Part shown: positions 1 through 7,891 of the stretch, piece by piece
Layout of the letters: each line of letters opens with the position of its first letter
Position numbering within the stretch: the first letter of the stretch is position 1
NCBI GenBank assembly: GCA_963821325.1
Contig: CAWGDC010000005.1
Coordinates: 558,001 to 622,000 of the forward strand
DNA: 64,000 bases
Source of the DNA: PALSA-555 sp963821325
Lineage (GTDB): Bacteria > Actinomycetota > Acidimicrobiia > IMCC26256 > PALSA-555
Direction of reading: 5' to 3'
Notes under the pieces: model-generated
What the model saw: the letters and a program-made list of their open reading frames with translations, nothing else
What the model was told of the DNA's origin: nothing
Databases searched by the model: none
Made by a program: the position numbers and the translations under genes

Positions 1-1
1 C

Positions 2-680
2 GGCGTCGAGGTGGGTGTCGTCGCCGCGTTCGGGCAGCTGCTCCCCGAGACCCTCCTCGCCGCCGTGCCGCTCGGGCTGTTGAACGTCCACCTCTCGGCG
101 CTGCCCCGCTGGCGGGGCGCCGCACCCGTCGAGCGGGCCATCCTCGCCGGCGACCACGAGACCGGCGTGTCGATCCTGCGGCTCGACGCTGGCCTCGACA
201 CCGGGCCGGTGTTCCGCACGGTCCGCACCGCGATCGGCGCCGACGAGACCGCCGGCGACGCTGACCGACCGGCTCGTCGCGCTCGGCATCCCCGCGCTGC
301 TCGACGTCCTCGCCCAGCTGCCCGACCGCACCCCCGAGCCCCAGGTGGGGGAGCCCACCTACGCCGAGAAGCTGCGCGTCGACGAGTTCCATCTCGACCC
401 GACCCGACCCGCCGCCGAGCTGGTGCGGGTCGTGCGGGCCGGGAACCCACGGCCCGGCGCCTGGCTGCTCGTCGACGGGAAGCGCGTCAAGGTCCTCGCC
501 GCGCACGCCGAGGGCAGCCAATCGGCGCCGCACCTCTTGACGTGGCCCGGCGCCGAGCTCGGCACCGCCGACGGACGGCTCGTGCTCGACACGGTGCAGG
601 TGGAGGGCAAGCGGCCGATGGGGGGCGACGCGTGGCTCGCCGGGTTCCGCCGTCGCACGCTGACGCTCCCCGTGGCGTGA
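2..680 (+). CDS. fmt: Methionyl-tRNA formyltransferase, 3' part (5' end outside window, one frameshift)
   Basis: Transfers a formyl group from 10-formyl-THF to Met-tRNAfMet for translation initiation. The visible part begins inside the formyltransferase domain: NVHLSALPRWRGAAP holds the catalytic Asn and His and the family SLLP-type loop, and DAGLDTGPV holds the catalytic Asp. The C-terminal tRNA-binding domain is read from about 345 (GEPTYAEKL) to the TGA at 678-680. The two halves are in different frames; skipping one extra G near 257 (ggc-g-acgctg) joins them as ETAG-TLTDRLVALG. The stop overlaps the GTG start of rsmB. Confidence 0.9.
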
Positions 681-1948
681 CGACCGCCCGCGACGTCGCC
701 TGCGCCGTCCTCGTGCGCGTCGAGCACGGCGCGTACTCGAACCTGGTGCTGCCCGAGGCGCTGCGCCGCACCGGGCTCGCGGCGCGCGACCGGGCGTTCG
801 CCACCGACCTCGTCTACGGGACGCTGCGCGCCCAACGCCGGCTCGACGCCCGCCTCGCGCCGCACACCCGCCGACCCCTCGAGGGGCTCGACCCGCCGGT
901 GCGCGCCGTCCTGCGGCTCGGCGCGTACCAGCTGGAGCGCGGCGTCGCGCCCCACGCCGCGGTGGGGGAGACCGTCGCGGCCGCGCCGACGCGGGCACGC
1001 GGCTTCGTGAACGCGGTGCTGCGCGCCGTCGCCGCGGCCGGGCCGCCGTGGCCGCCACCGGCCAGCGAGGGCGAGGCGCTCTCCTACCCGGACTGGGTGC
1101 TGCACCGGCTCGTCGCCGACCTGGGCGCCGGGCCGGCCCGCGCCGCGCTCGCCGTGCAGAACGAGGCACCCCAGCTGACGCTGCGGCCCAACTGCCGCCG
1201 CGTCACCGTCGCCGCGCTCGCCGCCGAGCTCGGCGACGCGGTGACGGCGCGCGACGCCACCGTCGCGCCCGACGCCGTCGCCGTCCGGGGGGCGGGCGAC
1301 CCTCGCGCCCTGCCCGCGGTGGCCGAGGGGCGCGCCACCCCGCAGGACGGGGCCAGCCAGGCGGTCGTCGCGCTGACCGACGCGCAGCCCGGCGACCGGG
1401 TGCTCGACGTGGGCGCCGCGCCGGGCGGGAAGGCCACCGGGCTCGCCGAGCGGGTGACCGACGGCGCGGTCGTGGCGCTCGACGTGCACCCCGGCCGCCT
1501 CCCACGGGTGGTCACGGCGGCCCGTCGGCTCGGCCTCGACACCGTCCATCCCGTCCTCGGGGACGGACGGCGCCCACCCGTGGCGCCGGGGAGCATGGAC
1601 CGCGCGCTGGTCGACGCCCCCTGCTCGGGGCTCGGCGTGCTGCGCCGCCGACCCGAGGCCCGCTGGCGTGTCCAGGAGCCGACGCCGACGCTGCTCGCCC
1701 TCCAGCAGGCGCTGGTCCTCGGCGCCGCGTCGACGCTGCGCCCCGGTGGGCGCCTCGTCTACTCGGTGTGCACCCTCACCCGCGCCGAGACGGTCGGCGT
1801 CGCCGAGACGGTGCTCGCCACCCTCGACGGGTTCCGGGTGCTCGACGGGCCCGGGCCGCCGTGGCACGCGTGGGGACCGGGCGCGCTGCTGCTCCCCCAG
1901 GAGGCCGGCACCGACGGCATGTTCGTCCTCACCCTCGAGCGGCGCTGA
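677..1948 (+). CDS. rsmB: 16S rRNA m5C967 methyltransferase RsmB (Sun/Fmu)
   Basis: SAM-dependent cytosine-5 methyltransferase of 16S rRNA, 423 aa, uninterrupted. A NusB-like RNA-binding domain occupies about residues 1-130 (YGTLRAQRRLD, RAVLRLGAYQL). The Rossmann-fold catalytic domain follows, with SAM motif VLDVGAAPGGKAT near residue 241, the catalytic-cysteine motif DAPCSGLGVLRR near 313 and the second cysteine in YSVCTLTRAE near 362. The GTG start at 677 overlaps the fmt stop (GTGGCGTGA), so the two are probably co-translated, as in many bacteria with fmt-rsmB pairs. Confidence 0.92.
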   Translation: MTTARDVACAVLVRVEHGAYSNLVLPEALRRTGLAARDRAFATDLVYGTLRAQRRLDARLAPHTRRPLEGLDPPVRAVLRLGAYQLERGVAPHAAVGETVAAAPTRARGFVNAVLRAVAAAGPPWPPPASEGEALSYPDWVLHRLVADLGAGPARAALAVQNEAPQLTLRPNCRRVTVAALAAELGDAVTARDATVAPDAVAVRGAGDPRALPAVAEGRATPQDGASQAVVALTDAQPGDRVLDVGAAPGGKATGLAERVTDGAVVALDVHPGRLPRVVTAARRLGLDTVHPVLGDGRRPPVAPGSMDRALVDAPCSGLGVLRRRPEARWRVQEPTPTLLALQQALVLGAASTLRPGGRLVYSVCTLTRAETVGVAETVLATLDGFRVLDGPGPPWHAWGPGALLLPQEAGTDGMFVLTLERR

Positions 1949-1979
1949 CCGGATCACCGGGCGGTGAACGGGCCGGCGG

Positions 1980-1985
1980 TAGCGT
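1980..1985 (+). promoter_or_regulatory. -10 element of a probable leaderless promoter for rpe
   Basis: TAGCGT fits the actinobacterial TANNNT -10 pattern. Exactly 6 nt separate it from the GTG of rpe at 1992, so the transcript would start on or next to the start codon. No -35 is recognisable and no Shine-Dalgarno precedes the GTG. The same spacing recurs at many other loci in this window. Confidence 0.55.
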
Positions 1986-1991
1986 CAGACG

Positions 1992-2654
1992 GTGAGCCGC
2001 CAGCTGGCGCCGTCGATCCTCTCCGCCGACTTCGCCCGGCTCGGCGACGAGGTGGCGCGGGTGAGCGCCGAGGCCGACCTGCTCCACGTCGACGTGATGG
2101 ACGGCCACTTCGTGCCCAACCTCACGATCGGCCCGCCCGTCGTCGCCGCGCTGCGCCGCGACACCGACCTGTTCCTCGACTGCCACCTCATGGTCGACAA
2201 CCCGGGCGTGCTGCTCGACGACTTCGCCGACGCCGGCGCCAACCGCTGCATCGTCCACGTCGAGCTCGGCGACCCCCGCCCCCTCTTCGACGCGCTGCGC
2301 GCCCGGTCGGTGCAGGTCGGCCTCGCCGTCAGCCCCGAGACGCCCTTCGCCGCGGCCGCCCCCTACCTGCCCGACCTCGACCTGCTGCTCGTCATGAGCG
2401 TCCACCCCGGCTTCGGCGGGCAGGCGTTCATCCCCGACGTCCTCGACAAGGTGCGCGCCGCCCGACGCGCCATCGACGACGCCGGGCTGCCCGTCGACAT
2501 CGAGATCGACGGCGGCATCCACCTCGGCACGGCGCACGAGGCCGCGGTGGCCGGTGTCGACGTGCTCGTCGCCGGCTCCGCGATCTTCGGGGCGCCCGAC
2601 CCGCTCGCCGCGGCGCGGGCGCTGCGCGCCGCGGCGTGGCCGACCGCGGCGTGA
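1992..2654 (+). CDS. rpe: Ribulose-phosphate 3-epimerase
   Basis: Interconverts ribulose-5-phosphate and xylulose-5-phosphate in the pentose phosphate pathway; 220 aa, normal TIM-barrel length. Family motifs are intact: SILSADFARLGDEV at the N terminus, HVDVMDGHFVPNLTIGP with metal-binding His/Asp, MSVHPGFGGQAFI, and IEIDGGI with the second catalytic Asp. Its product pool feeds ribulose-5-phosphate to the riboflavin genes just downstream. The stop overlaps the next gene (GTGA). Confidence 0.95.
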   Translation: MSRQLAPSILSADFARLGDEVARVSAEADLLHVDVMDGHFVPNLTIGPPVVAALRRDTDLFLDCHLMVDNPGVLLDDFADAGANRCIVHVELGDPRPLFDALRARSVQVGLAVSPETPFAAAAPYLPDLDLLLVMSVHPGFGGQAFIPDVLDKVRAARRAIDDAGLPVDIEIDGGIHLGTAHEAAVAGVDVLVAGSAIFGAPDPLAAARALRAAAWPTAA

Positions 2655-3134
2655 CCCTGGCGGCGAAGGTCCTCACCGTCTCGGACGGGGTGGCGTCGGG
2701 CACCCGCGAGGACCGGGCGGGCGACGCCGTCGCCGAGCAGCTCACCACGGCCGGCTTCACGGTCGTCGAGCGGCGCGTCACCGCGGACGGCGTCGACGCC
2801 GTCGCCACCGCGCTCGCGCGAGCTGGTCGCCGGGTTCCACGGCCTGGTCGTCACGACCGGCGGGACCGGCTTCGGCCCCCGGGACCTCACCCCGGAGGGG
2901 ACCGCCCGCGTCCTCGAGCGCCCGGCACCCGGCCTCGCCGAGGCGATGCGCCGGGCCAGCGACGCCGACGGGCGGGGCTTCGGGATGCTGAGCCGCGGCC
3001 AGTGCGGCACCGTGGCCACGGCGCTGGTGTGCAACCTGCCGGGGTCGTCCGGCGGGGCCGTCGAGTGCCTCGCCGCCGTTCTCCCCGTCGTGGCCCACGC
3101 CCTCGACCTCCTCGCCGGCGGCCACCCCCACTAG
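2651..3134 (+). CDS. Molybdopterin-biosynthesis MogA/MoaB-type protein (one frameshift)
   Basis: MoCF-biosynthesis-domain protein; MogA and MoaB adenylylate molybdopterin before metal insertion. Visible motifs are LTVSDGVASGTREDRAG, the nucleotide/pterin-binding TTGGTGFGPRDLTPE and a C-terminal NLPGSSGGAVECL. The first 56 codons and the rest lie in different frames; skipping one base near 2819 (gcg-c-gagctg) gives a continuous protein of about 160 aa. In actinobacteria this single-domain gene is often found beside rib genes. MogA versus MoaB cannot be told from sequence alone. Confidence 0.85.
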
Positions 3135-3158
3135 CGTCACCCCCCGAACTAGAACACG

Positions 3159-3187
3159 TTCCAATTTGTGTCCGGAACGGCTAGGAT
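3159..3187 (+). promoter_or_regulatory. Promoter of the riboflavin operon
   Basis: TTCCAA at 3159-3164 and TAGGAT at 3182-3187 are separated by 17 bp. The -10 hexamer is identical to that of the rRNA operon promoter further on. Transcription from about 3194 would include the complete FMN riboswitch. Confidence 0.5.
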
Positions 3188-3197
3188 GCAGGGGACA

Positions 3198-3343
3198 GCC
3201 CTCGGGGTTTGGGTGCAAGTCCCGACCGGCGGTAGCCGTCGAGCGGCCAGCTCGGCGGGAGCCCGCGAGCCCACGGCCGCCCGTCGTGGTGCTGATCCGG
3301 TGCGACGCCGGAGCCGACGGTCACAGTCCGGATGGGAGAGGGC
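3198..3343 (+). promoter_or_regulatory. FMN riboswitch (RFN element) controlling ribDE-BA-H
   Basis: All hallmark RFN segments are present in order: GGGTGCAAGTCCC followed by ACCGGCGGT (3221-3242), a variable arm ending AGCCCGCGAG, then GATCCGGTGCGACGCCGGAGCCGACGG split over two arms, and AGTCCGGATGGGAGAG. The closing P1 stem is gccctc (3198-3203) with gagggc (3338-3343). It senses FMN and lowers expression of the riboflavin genes. Between it and ribD lies a ccccg/cgggg hairpin (about 3370-3382) just ahead of the Shine-Dalgarno. No U-tract is seen, so translational or Rho-dependent control is more likely than intrinsic termination. Confidence 0.93.
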
Positions 3344-3398
3344 GCTCGGACACCGCGCGCCCGACCTCGCCCCGCCGCGGGGGTCGAAGGGAACCGCG

Positions 3399-4496
3399 GT
3401 GCGCGACACCGAGCTGATGGCCAGGGCCCTCACCCTCGCCGAGGGTGCCCGTCGCCGCACGCCCCCGAACCCCTGGGTGGGCTGCGTGCTCGTCGCCGAC
3501 GGCACCGTGGTGGGGGAGGGCGCGACCCAGCCGCCGGGCGGACCCCACGCCGAGGCCGCCGCGGTCGCCGCCGCGGGCGACCGAGCCACCGGCGCCACCG
3601 CGTACGTCACCCTCGAGCCGTGCGCCCACCAGGGCCGCACCGGGCCGTGCGTCGACGCCCTCCTCGCCGCCGGGGTGCGCCGCGCCGTCGTCGCGATCGA
3701 GGACCCCGACCCGCACGTCGCGGGGCGGGGCCTCGCCGCGCTGCGCGCCGCCGGCGTCGACGTCGAGGTCGGCGTCGGCGCGACCGCGGTCCGCCGCTCG
3801 CTCGCCCCCTACCTCCACCAGCGGCGCACCGGCCGGGCGTTCTGCGTCGCGAAGACGGCCAGCAGTGTCGACGGTCGCAGCGCCGCCCCGGACGGCACCT
3901 CCCGCTGGATCACCGGGCCGGCCGCCCGCGCCGACGCCCACGCCCACCGCGCCGACTCGCAGGCGATCGTGGTCGGCGCCGGCACCGCGCTCGCCGATCA
4001 GCCCCAGCTCACCGTGCGCGACACCGACCCGCCGCCCACCCCGCCGCTGCGGGTGCTGCTCGACGCGCTCGGCCGCGTCCCCGCCACCGGACCGCTGTTC
4101 GACCCCGCCCTCGCCCCGACCCTCGTCATCACCACCGCCGCCGCCGCGCCCGACCGCACCGACGCGTGGCGCGCCCACGGCGCCAAGGTCGAGGTGGTCG
4201 AGCCCGCCCCCACCGGCGTCGACCTGCGCGAGGCGCTCACCGTGCTCGCCCGCCACGGCGTCCTCCAGGCGCTCGTCGAGGGCGGCGCGGTCCTGCACGG
4301 GGCGCTCTGGCGCGCCGGGCTCATCGACCGGCTCGTCGTGTACGTCGGCGCCACCCTGCTCGGCGGCGCGGCGCGCCCGACGCTCGACACGCCCGGACCG
4401 GCGACGATCGCCGACGCCGACCGGTGGACCCTCCTCGACGTCACCGCGCTCGACGGCGACGTGCGCCTCACCTACGAGCCGTCGCGGAGCACCTGA
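3399..4496 (+). CDS. ribD: Bifunctional diaminohydroxyphosphoribosylaminopyrimidine deaminase / reductase
   Basis: Catalyses the second and third steps of riboflavin synthesis. The deaminase half carries the zinc site HAEAAAV plus LEPCAHQGRTGPC; the reductase half starts near residue 145 (FCVAKTASSVDGR, RWITG, VVGAGTALAD, LVEGGAVLHG). About 365 aa, full length. I chose GTG 3399 because GAAGGGAA precedes it by about 6 nt; an in-frame ATG lies 18 nt downstream. First gene after the FMN riboswitch; its stop overlaps the ribE start (TGATG). Confidence 0.93.
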   Translation: MRDTELMARALTLAEGARRRTPPNPWVGCVLVADGTVVGEGATQPPGGPHAEAAAVAAAGDRATGATAYVTLEPCAHQGRTGPCVDALLAAGVRRAVVAIEDPDPHVAGRGLAALRAAGVDVEVGVGATAVRRSLAPYLHQRRTGRAFCVAKTASSVDGRSAAPDGTSRWITGPAARADAHAHRADSQAIVVGAGTALADQPQLTVRDTDPPPTPPLRVLLDALGRVPATGPLFDPALAPTLVITTAAAAPDRTDAWRAHGAKVEVVEPAPTGVDLREALTVLARHGVLQALVEGGAVLHGALWRAGLIDRLVVYVGATLLGGAARPTLDTPGPATIADADRWTLLDVTALDGDVRLTYEPSRST

Positions 4497-5107
4497 TGTT
4501 CACCGGCATCGTCGAGGAGCTCGGGCAGGTGCGAGTCGCCCCCACCGGGGACCCGGCCCGCCTCGCCGTCACCGCCGACGCGACCCGCGCCGACGCGACC
4601 ATCGGCGCGTCGATCGCGGTGAACGGCGTGTGCCTCACCGTCGTCGACCTCGACGACGCCGGCTTCGCCTTCGACGTCGCCCCCGAGACCCTCACCCGCA
4701 GCACCCTCGGCGCCCTGCGGGTCGGCGACGCGGTGAACCTCGAGCGGCCGGTGCGCCTCACCGACCGGCTCGGCGGCCACCTCGTCCAAGGCCACGTCGA
4801 CGGGGTCGGCACCGTCACCGCCCGCACCCCCGACGGGGACGGCTCCACCCGCCTCACCGTGCGCGCCCCCGACACGCTGCTCCGCCACATCGTCGAGAAG
4901 GGCTCGGTCACCGTCGACGGCGTCAGCCTCACCGTCACCGACGTCGACGACACCAGCTTCGGTGTCGCCCTCATCCCCCACACCCTCGCGGTCACGACCC
5001 TCGGGGCCCGCCCACCCGGCGCGGCCGTCAACCTCGAGACCGACCTCGTCGCCAAGTACGTTCACCGGCTCCTCGAGCCGCTCAGCCCGGCCACACGCCG
5101 GAGGTGA
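4496..5107 (+). CDS. ribE: Riboflavin synthase alpha chain
   Basis: Dismutates two 6,7-dimethyl-8-ribityllumazine molecules to riboflavin and the pyrimidine precursor. 203 aa with the expected two lumazine-binding barrels: the first begins MFTGIVEELGQV and contains VNGVCLTVVD, the second begins GGHLVQGHVDGVG and contains VDGVSLTVTDV. Starts on the last base of the ribD stop codon and is followed 5 nt later by ribBA. Confidence 0.95.
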   Translation: MFTGIVEELGQVRVAPTGDPARLAVTADATRADATIGASIAVNGVCLTVVDLDDAGFAFDVAPETLTRSTLGALRVGDAVNLERPVRLTDRLGGHLVQGHVDGVGTVTARTPDGDGSTRLTVRAPDTLLRHIVEKGSVTVDGVSLTVTDVDDTSFGVALIPHTLAVTTLGARPPGAAVNLETDLVAKYVHRLLEPLSPATRRR

Positions 5108-5112
5108 CCACC

Positions 5113-6333
5113 ATGTTCACGGACATCGAGCAGGCCATCGACGCCGTCCGCCGCGGCGACCTGGTCGTCGTCGTCGACGACGCCGACCGCGAGAACGAGG
5201 GCGACCTCATCATGGCGGCCGAGCAGATCACCGCCGAGCGGATGGCGTTCATGATCCGCCACACCAGCGGCGTCATCTGCATGCCCGTCGAGGGCGCACG
5301 CCTCGACGAGCTGTCGCTGCCCCTCATGGTCGCGAACAACACCGAATCGCAGCGCACCGCGTTCACCGTGTCCGTCGACGCCCGGCACGGCACGACGACC
5401 GGGATCTCGGCACCGGACCGGGCCACCACCGTCAAGGCGCTGCTCGACCCGCGCACCCGACCCGAGGACCTGGCCCGCCCCGGCCACATCTTCCCGCTGC
5501 GCTACCGCGACGGCGGCGTCCTCAAGCGCGCCGGCCACACCGAGGCCGCGGTCGACCTGGCCCGTCTCGCCGGCTGCTACCCGGCCGGGGTGCTCGCCGA
5601 GGTCGTGAACGACGACGGCACGATGGCCCGCCTCCCGCGCCTGCAGGCCTTCGCCGCCGAGCACGGCCTCGAGATCATCTCCATCGCCGACCTCATCCGC
5701 TACCGCCGCCAGCGCGAGAAGCTGGTGCGCCGCGTCTCGGAGGCCCGCATCCCGACCCGCCACGGCGAGTTCACCGCGTACGTCTTCGAGAGCATCCTCG
5801 ACGGCACCGAGCACCTCGCCTTCGTGCGCGGCGAGGTGGCCGGCGCGTCCGACGTGCTCGTCCGCGTCCACTCCGAGTGCCTGACCGGCGACGTGTTCGG
5901 GTCGTTGCGCTGCGACTGCGGCGTGCAGCTCGACGTCGCCCTCGAGGCCGTCGCCACCTCCGGGCAGGGCGTCGTCGTGTACCTGCGCGGCCACGAGGGC
6001 CGCGGGATCGGCCTCGGCCACAAGATGCGGGCCTACTCGCTGCAGGATCAGGGCCGCGACACCGTCGAGGCCAACGTCGAGCTCGGGTTCCCCGCCGATT
6101 CCCGCGAGTACGGGATCGGCTCGCAGATCCTCGTCGACCTCGGCATCACCACGATGCGGCTCATGACCAACAACCCGGCGAAGTACGGGGGGCTCGAAGG
6201 CTACGGTCTCGAGATCGTGGAGCGCGTCCCGCTGCGTGTCGAACCGAACGACGAGAACATCTCGTACCTGCGCACCAAGCAGGACAAGCTCGGCCACTTC
6301 CTCGAGCTGGGCGAGCACCAGGCCGGGTTCTGA
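5113..6333 (+). CDS. ribBA: Bifunctional 3,4-dihydroxy-2-butanone-4-phosphate synthase / GTP cyclohydrolase II
   Basis: Supplies both precursors of lumazine. Residues 1-200 are the DHBP synthase domain (DDADRENEGDLI acidic loop, GHTEAAVDLARLAG). Residues about 205-406 are GTP cyclohydrolase II with the zinc cysteines in HSECLTGDVFGSLRCDCG and the arginine finger in GHEGRGIGL. 406 aa, intact. Located between ribE and ribH in the same transcription unit. Confidence 0.96.
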   Translation: MFTDIEQAIDAVRRGDLVVVVDDADRENEGDLIMAAEQITAERMAFMIRHTSGVICMPVEGARLDELSLPLMVANNTESQRTAFTVSVDARHGTTTGISAPDRATTVKALLDPRTRPEDLARPGHIFPLRYRDGGVLKRAGHTEAAVDLARLAGCYPAGVLAEVVNDDGTMARLPRLQAFAAEHGLEIISIADLIRYRRQREKLVRRVSEARIPTRHGEFTAYVFESILDGTEHLAFVRGEVAGASDVLVRVHSECLTGDVFGSLRCDCGVQLDVALEAVATSGQGVVVYLRGHEGRGIGLGHKMRAYSLQDQGRDTVEANVELGFPADSREYGIGSQILVDLGITTMRLMTNNPAKYGGLEGYGLEIVERVPLRVEPNDENISYLRTKQDKLGHFLELGEHQAGF

Positions 6334-6822
6334 GTGGGGGAGTACGCGCCGCCCGCGGGGCCGCTCGACGCGTCCGACATGCGCGTCGCGATCGTCGCCG
6401 GCCGCTTCAACGACCAGGTCACCGCCCCGCTGCTCGCCGGCGCCCAGGCGACCCTCGCCGACCACGGCCTCGACCCGACCGACGTGCCCGTCGTGTGGGT
6501 GCCTGGCGCGTTCGAGATCCCCCTCGCCGCGAAGCGGCTCGCCGCGTCCGGGACCGTCGACGCGGTGATCTGCCTCGGCGCGGTGATCCGAGGCGACACC
6601 GCCCACTTCGAGTACGTCGCCGGGCCCTGCGCCGCCGGCATCGCCCAGGCGGCGCTCGACACCGGCGTCCCGATCGCGTTCGGGGTGCTCACCACCCACG
6701 ACGAGCGCCAGGCCCTCGACCGGGCCGGCGGCCCGGCGGGCAACAAGGGCGCCGAGGCGGCCCGCACCGCGGTCGAGATGGTCGCCGTGCTGCGCTCCCT
6801 CCCGGCGGCGCGCCGATGCTGA
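6334..6822 (+). CDS. ribH: 6,7-dimethyl-8-ribityllumazine synthase
   Basis: Condenses the two RibBA/RibD products to lumazine. 162 aa; motifs VAGRFNDQVT, WVPGAFEIPLAAK, CLGAVIRGDTAHFEYV (catalytic His region) and GVLTTHDERQALDRAGG. The GTG start directly abuts the ribBA stop. Its last codons overlap hisG by 7 nt, so histidine and riboflavin genes are translationally linked here. Confidence 0.95.
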   Translation: MGEYAPPAGPLDASDMRVAIVAGRFNDQVTAPLLAGAQATLADHGLDPTDVPVVWVPGAFEIPLAAKRLAASGTVDAVICLGAVIRGDTAHFEYVAGPCAAGIAQAALDTGVPIAFGVLTTHDERQALDRAGGPAGNKGAEAARTAVEMVAVLRSLPAARRC

Positions 6823-7691
6823 ACCTCGTCCTCCCCAAGGGGTCCCTCGAGGCGCCGACGCTCGCGCTCTTCGACGAGGCCGACCTCGCGGTGCAGCGCA
6901 GCTCCGACGTGGAGTACCGGGCGACGATCGACGACCCGCGCGTCACCGCGGTGCGGATCCTGCGACCCCAGGAGATCCCCCGCTACGTCGCCGAGGGGCT
7001 CTTCGACCTCGGCGTCACCGGCCGCGACTGGGTCGAGGAGACGTCGGCCGACGTCGTCATCCTCGGCGACCTCGCCTACTCGAAGCGGACCGGCCGGTCC
7101 GTGCGCCTGGTGCTGGCCGTCGCCGCCGACGACCCGGCGCAGCACGTCGCCGACCTGCGCGACGGGCTGCGGGTCCACACCGAGTACCCCGAGCTGACCC
7201 GCCGCTACCTCGCCGCGCGGGGCGTGCAGGCCGACGTGTCGCTCTCCTACGGGGCGACCGAGGCGAAGGTCCCCGACATCGCCGACGCCGTCGTCGAGCT
7301 CACCGAGACCGGCCGGGCGCTGCGCGCCGCCGGGCTGCGCATCCTCGACACCGTCCTCGCCTCCTCGACCGTGCTGATCGCCAACCCGGCCGCCCACGAG
7401 GACCCCGAGCGGCGCAAGGCGATGGAGCAGCTCCACACGCTCCTCGACGGGGCGCTCGAGGCGCGCGGCAAGGTGCTGTTGAAGCTGAACGTCGACGCGG
7501 CCCGCCTCGCCCCGGTCCTCGAGCTGCTCCCCGCGCTGAAGTCCCCGACCGTATCCGAGCTGTCCGGCGGCGACGCGTACGCCGTCGAGTCGGTGGTGGC
7601 GAAGGCGGAGATCAACACGCTCATCCCCGCCCTGAAGGAGCGGGGCGCCACCGGGATCATCGAGATCCCCATCGCCAAGATCGTGCACTGA
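6816..7691 (+). CDS. hisG: ATP phosphoribosyltransferase (long form)
   Basis: First enzyme of histidine biosynthesis, joining ATP and PRPP. 291 aa, the long hexameric form that works without HisZ: N-terminal catalytic domain (LVLPKGSLEAP, FDLGVTGRDWVEE, YGATEAKVPDIADAVVEL) and a C-terminal regulatory ACT-like domain from about residue 210 (KSPTVSELSGGDAYAVESV, GIIEIPIAKIV). Overlaps ribH by 7 nt and the next gene by one base. No other his gene follows. Confidence 0.95.
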   Translation: MLNLVLPKGSLEAPTLALFDEADLAVQRSSDVEYRATIDDPRVTAVRILRPQEIPRYVAEGLFDLGVTGRDWVEETSADVVILGDLAYSKRTGRSVRLVLAVAADDPAQHVADLRDGLRVHTEYPELTRRYLAARGVQADVSLSYGATEAKVPDIADAVVELTETGRALRAAGLRILDTVLASSTVLIANPAAHEDPERRKAMEQLHTLLDGALEARGKVLLKLNVDAARLAPVLELLPALKSPTVSELSGGDAYAVESVVAKAEINTLIPALKERGATGIIEIPIAKIVH

Positions 7692-7891
7692 TGGACGGGC
7701 GGGTCGTGGCGTTCGACGCCGCCCGCGGGCTCGGCATGGTCGAGACCGGCGACGGCCGCCGCTACGGGTTCCACTGCACCCGCCTCACGGACCACCGCCG
7801 CGACATCGCGGTCGGGACACCCGTCCGGTTCCGGGTCGTGCCCGGCCACCTCGGGGTCTGGGAGGCCGACGCCGTCGACCCGTCAGCCTGA
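7691..7891 (+). CDS. Small cold-shock-domain-like protein
   Basis: 66 aa. The layout GRVVAFDAARGLGMVETGDG followed by YGFHCTRL and VGTPVRFRVVPG resembles a cold-shock OB fold: an RNP1-like G-x-G stretch, an RNP2-like FH and a V-x-F strand. RNA or DNA binding is therefore likely, but the RNP1 aromatic residues are partly replaced (GLGMV rather than GFGFI), so affinity is uncertain. Translation is coupled to hisG by an ATGA overlap. Its 3' end overlaps the convergent GH15 gene by 9 nt. Confidence 0.75.
   Translation: MDGRVVAFDAARGLGMVETGDGRRYGFHCTRLTDHRRDIAVGTPVRFRVVPGHLGVWEADAVDPSA

Noticed and set aside
359..1957. Long minus-strand ORF of 532 codons opposite rsmB, and similar long antisense ORFs throughout (for example 5062-6699, 41950-43866, 43388-45061).
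   Set aside because: They mirror real high-GC genes with strong third-position bias, have Arg/Gly/Val-rich unnatural composition and no motifs.
3445..6333. Single ORF of 962 codons covering ribD, ribE and ribBA.
   Set aside because: Only the last 406 codons (ribBA) are natural; the rest is a shadow of ribD and ribE in another frame.
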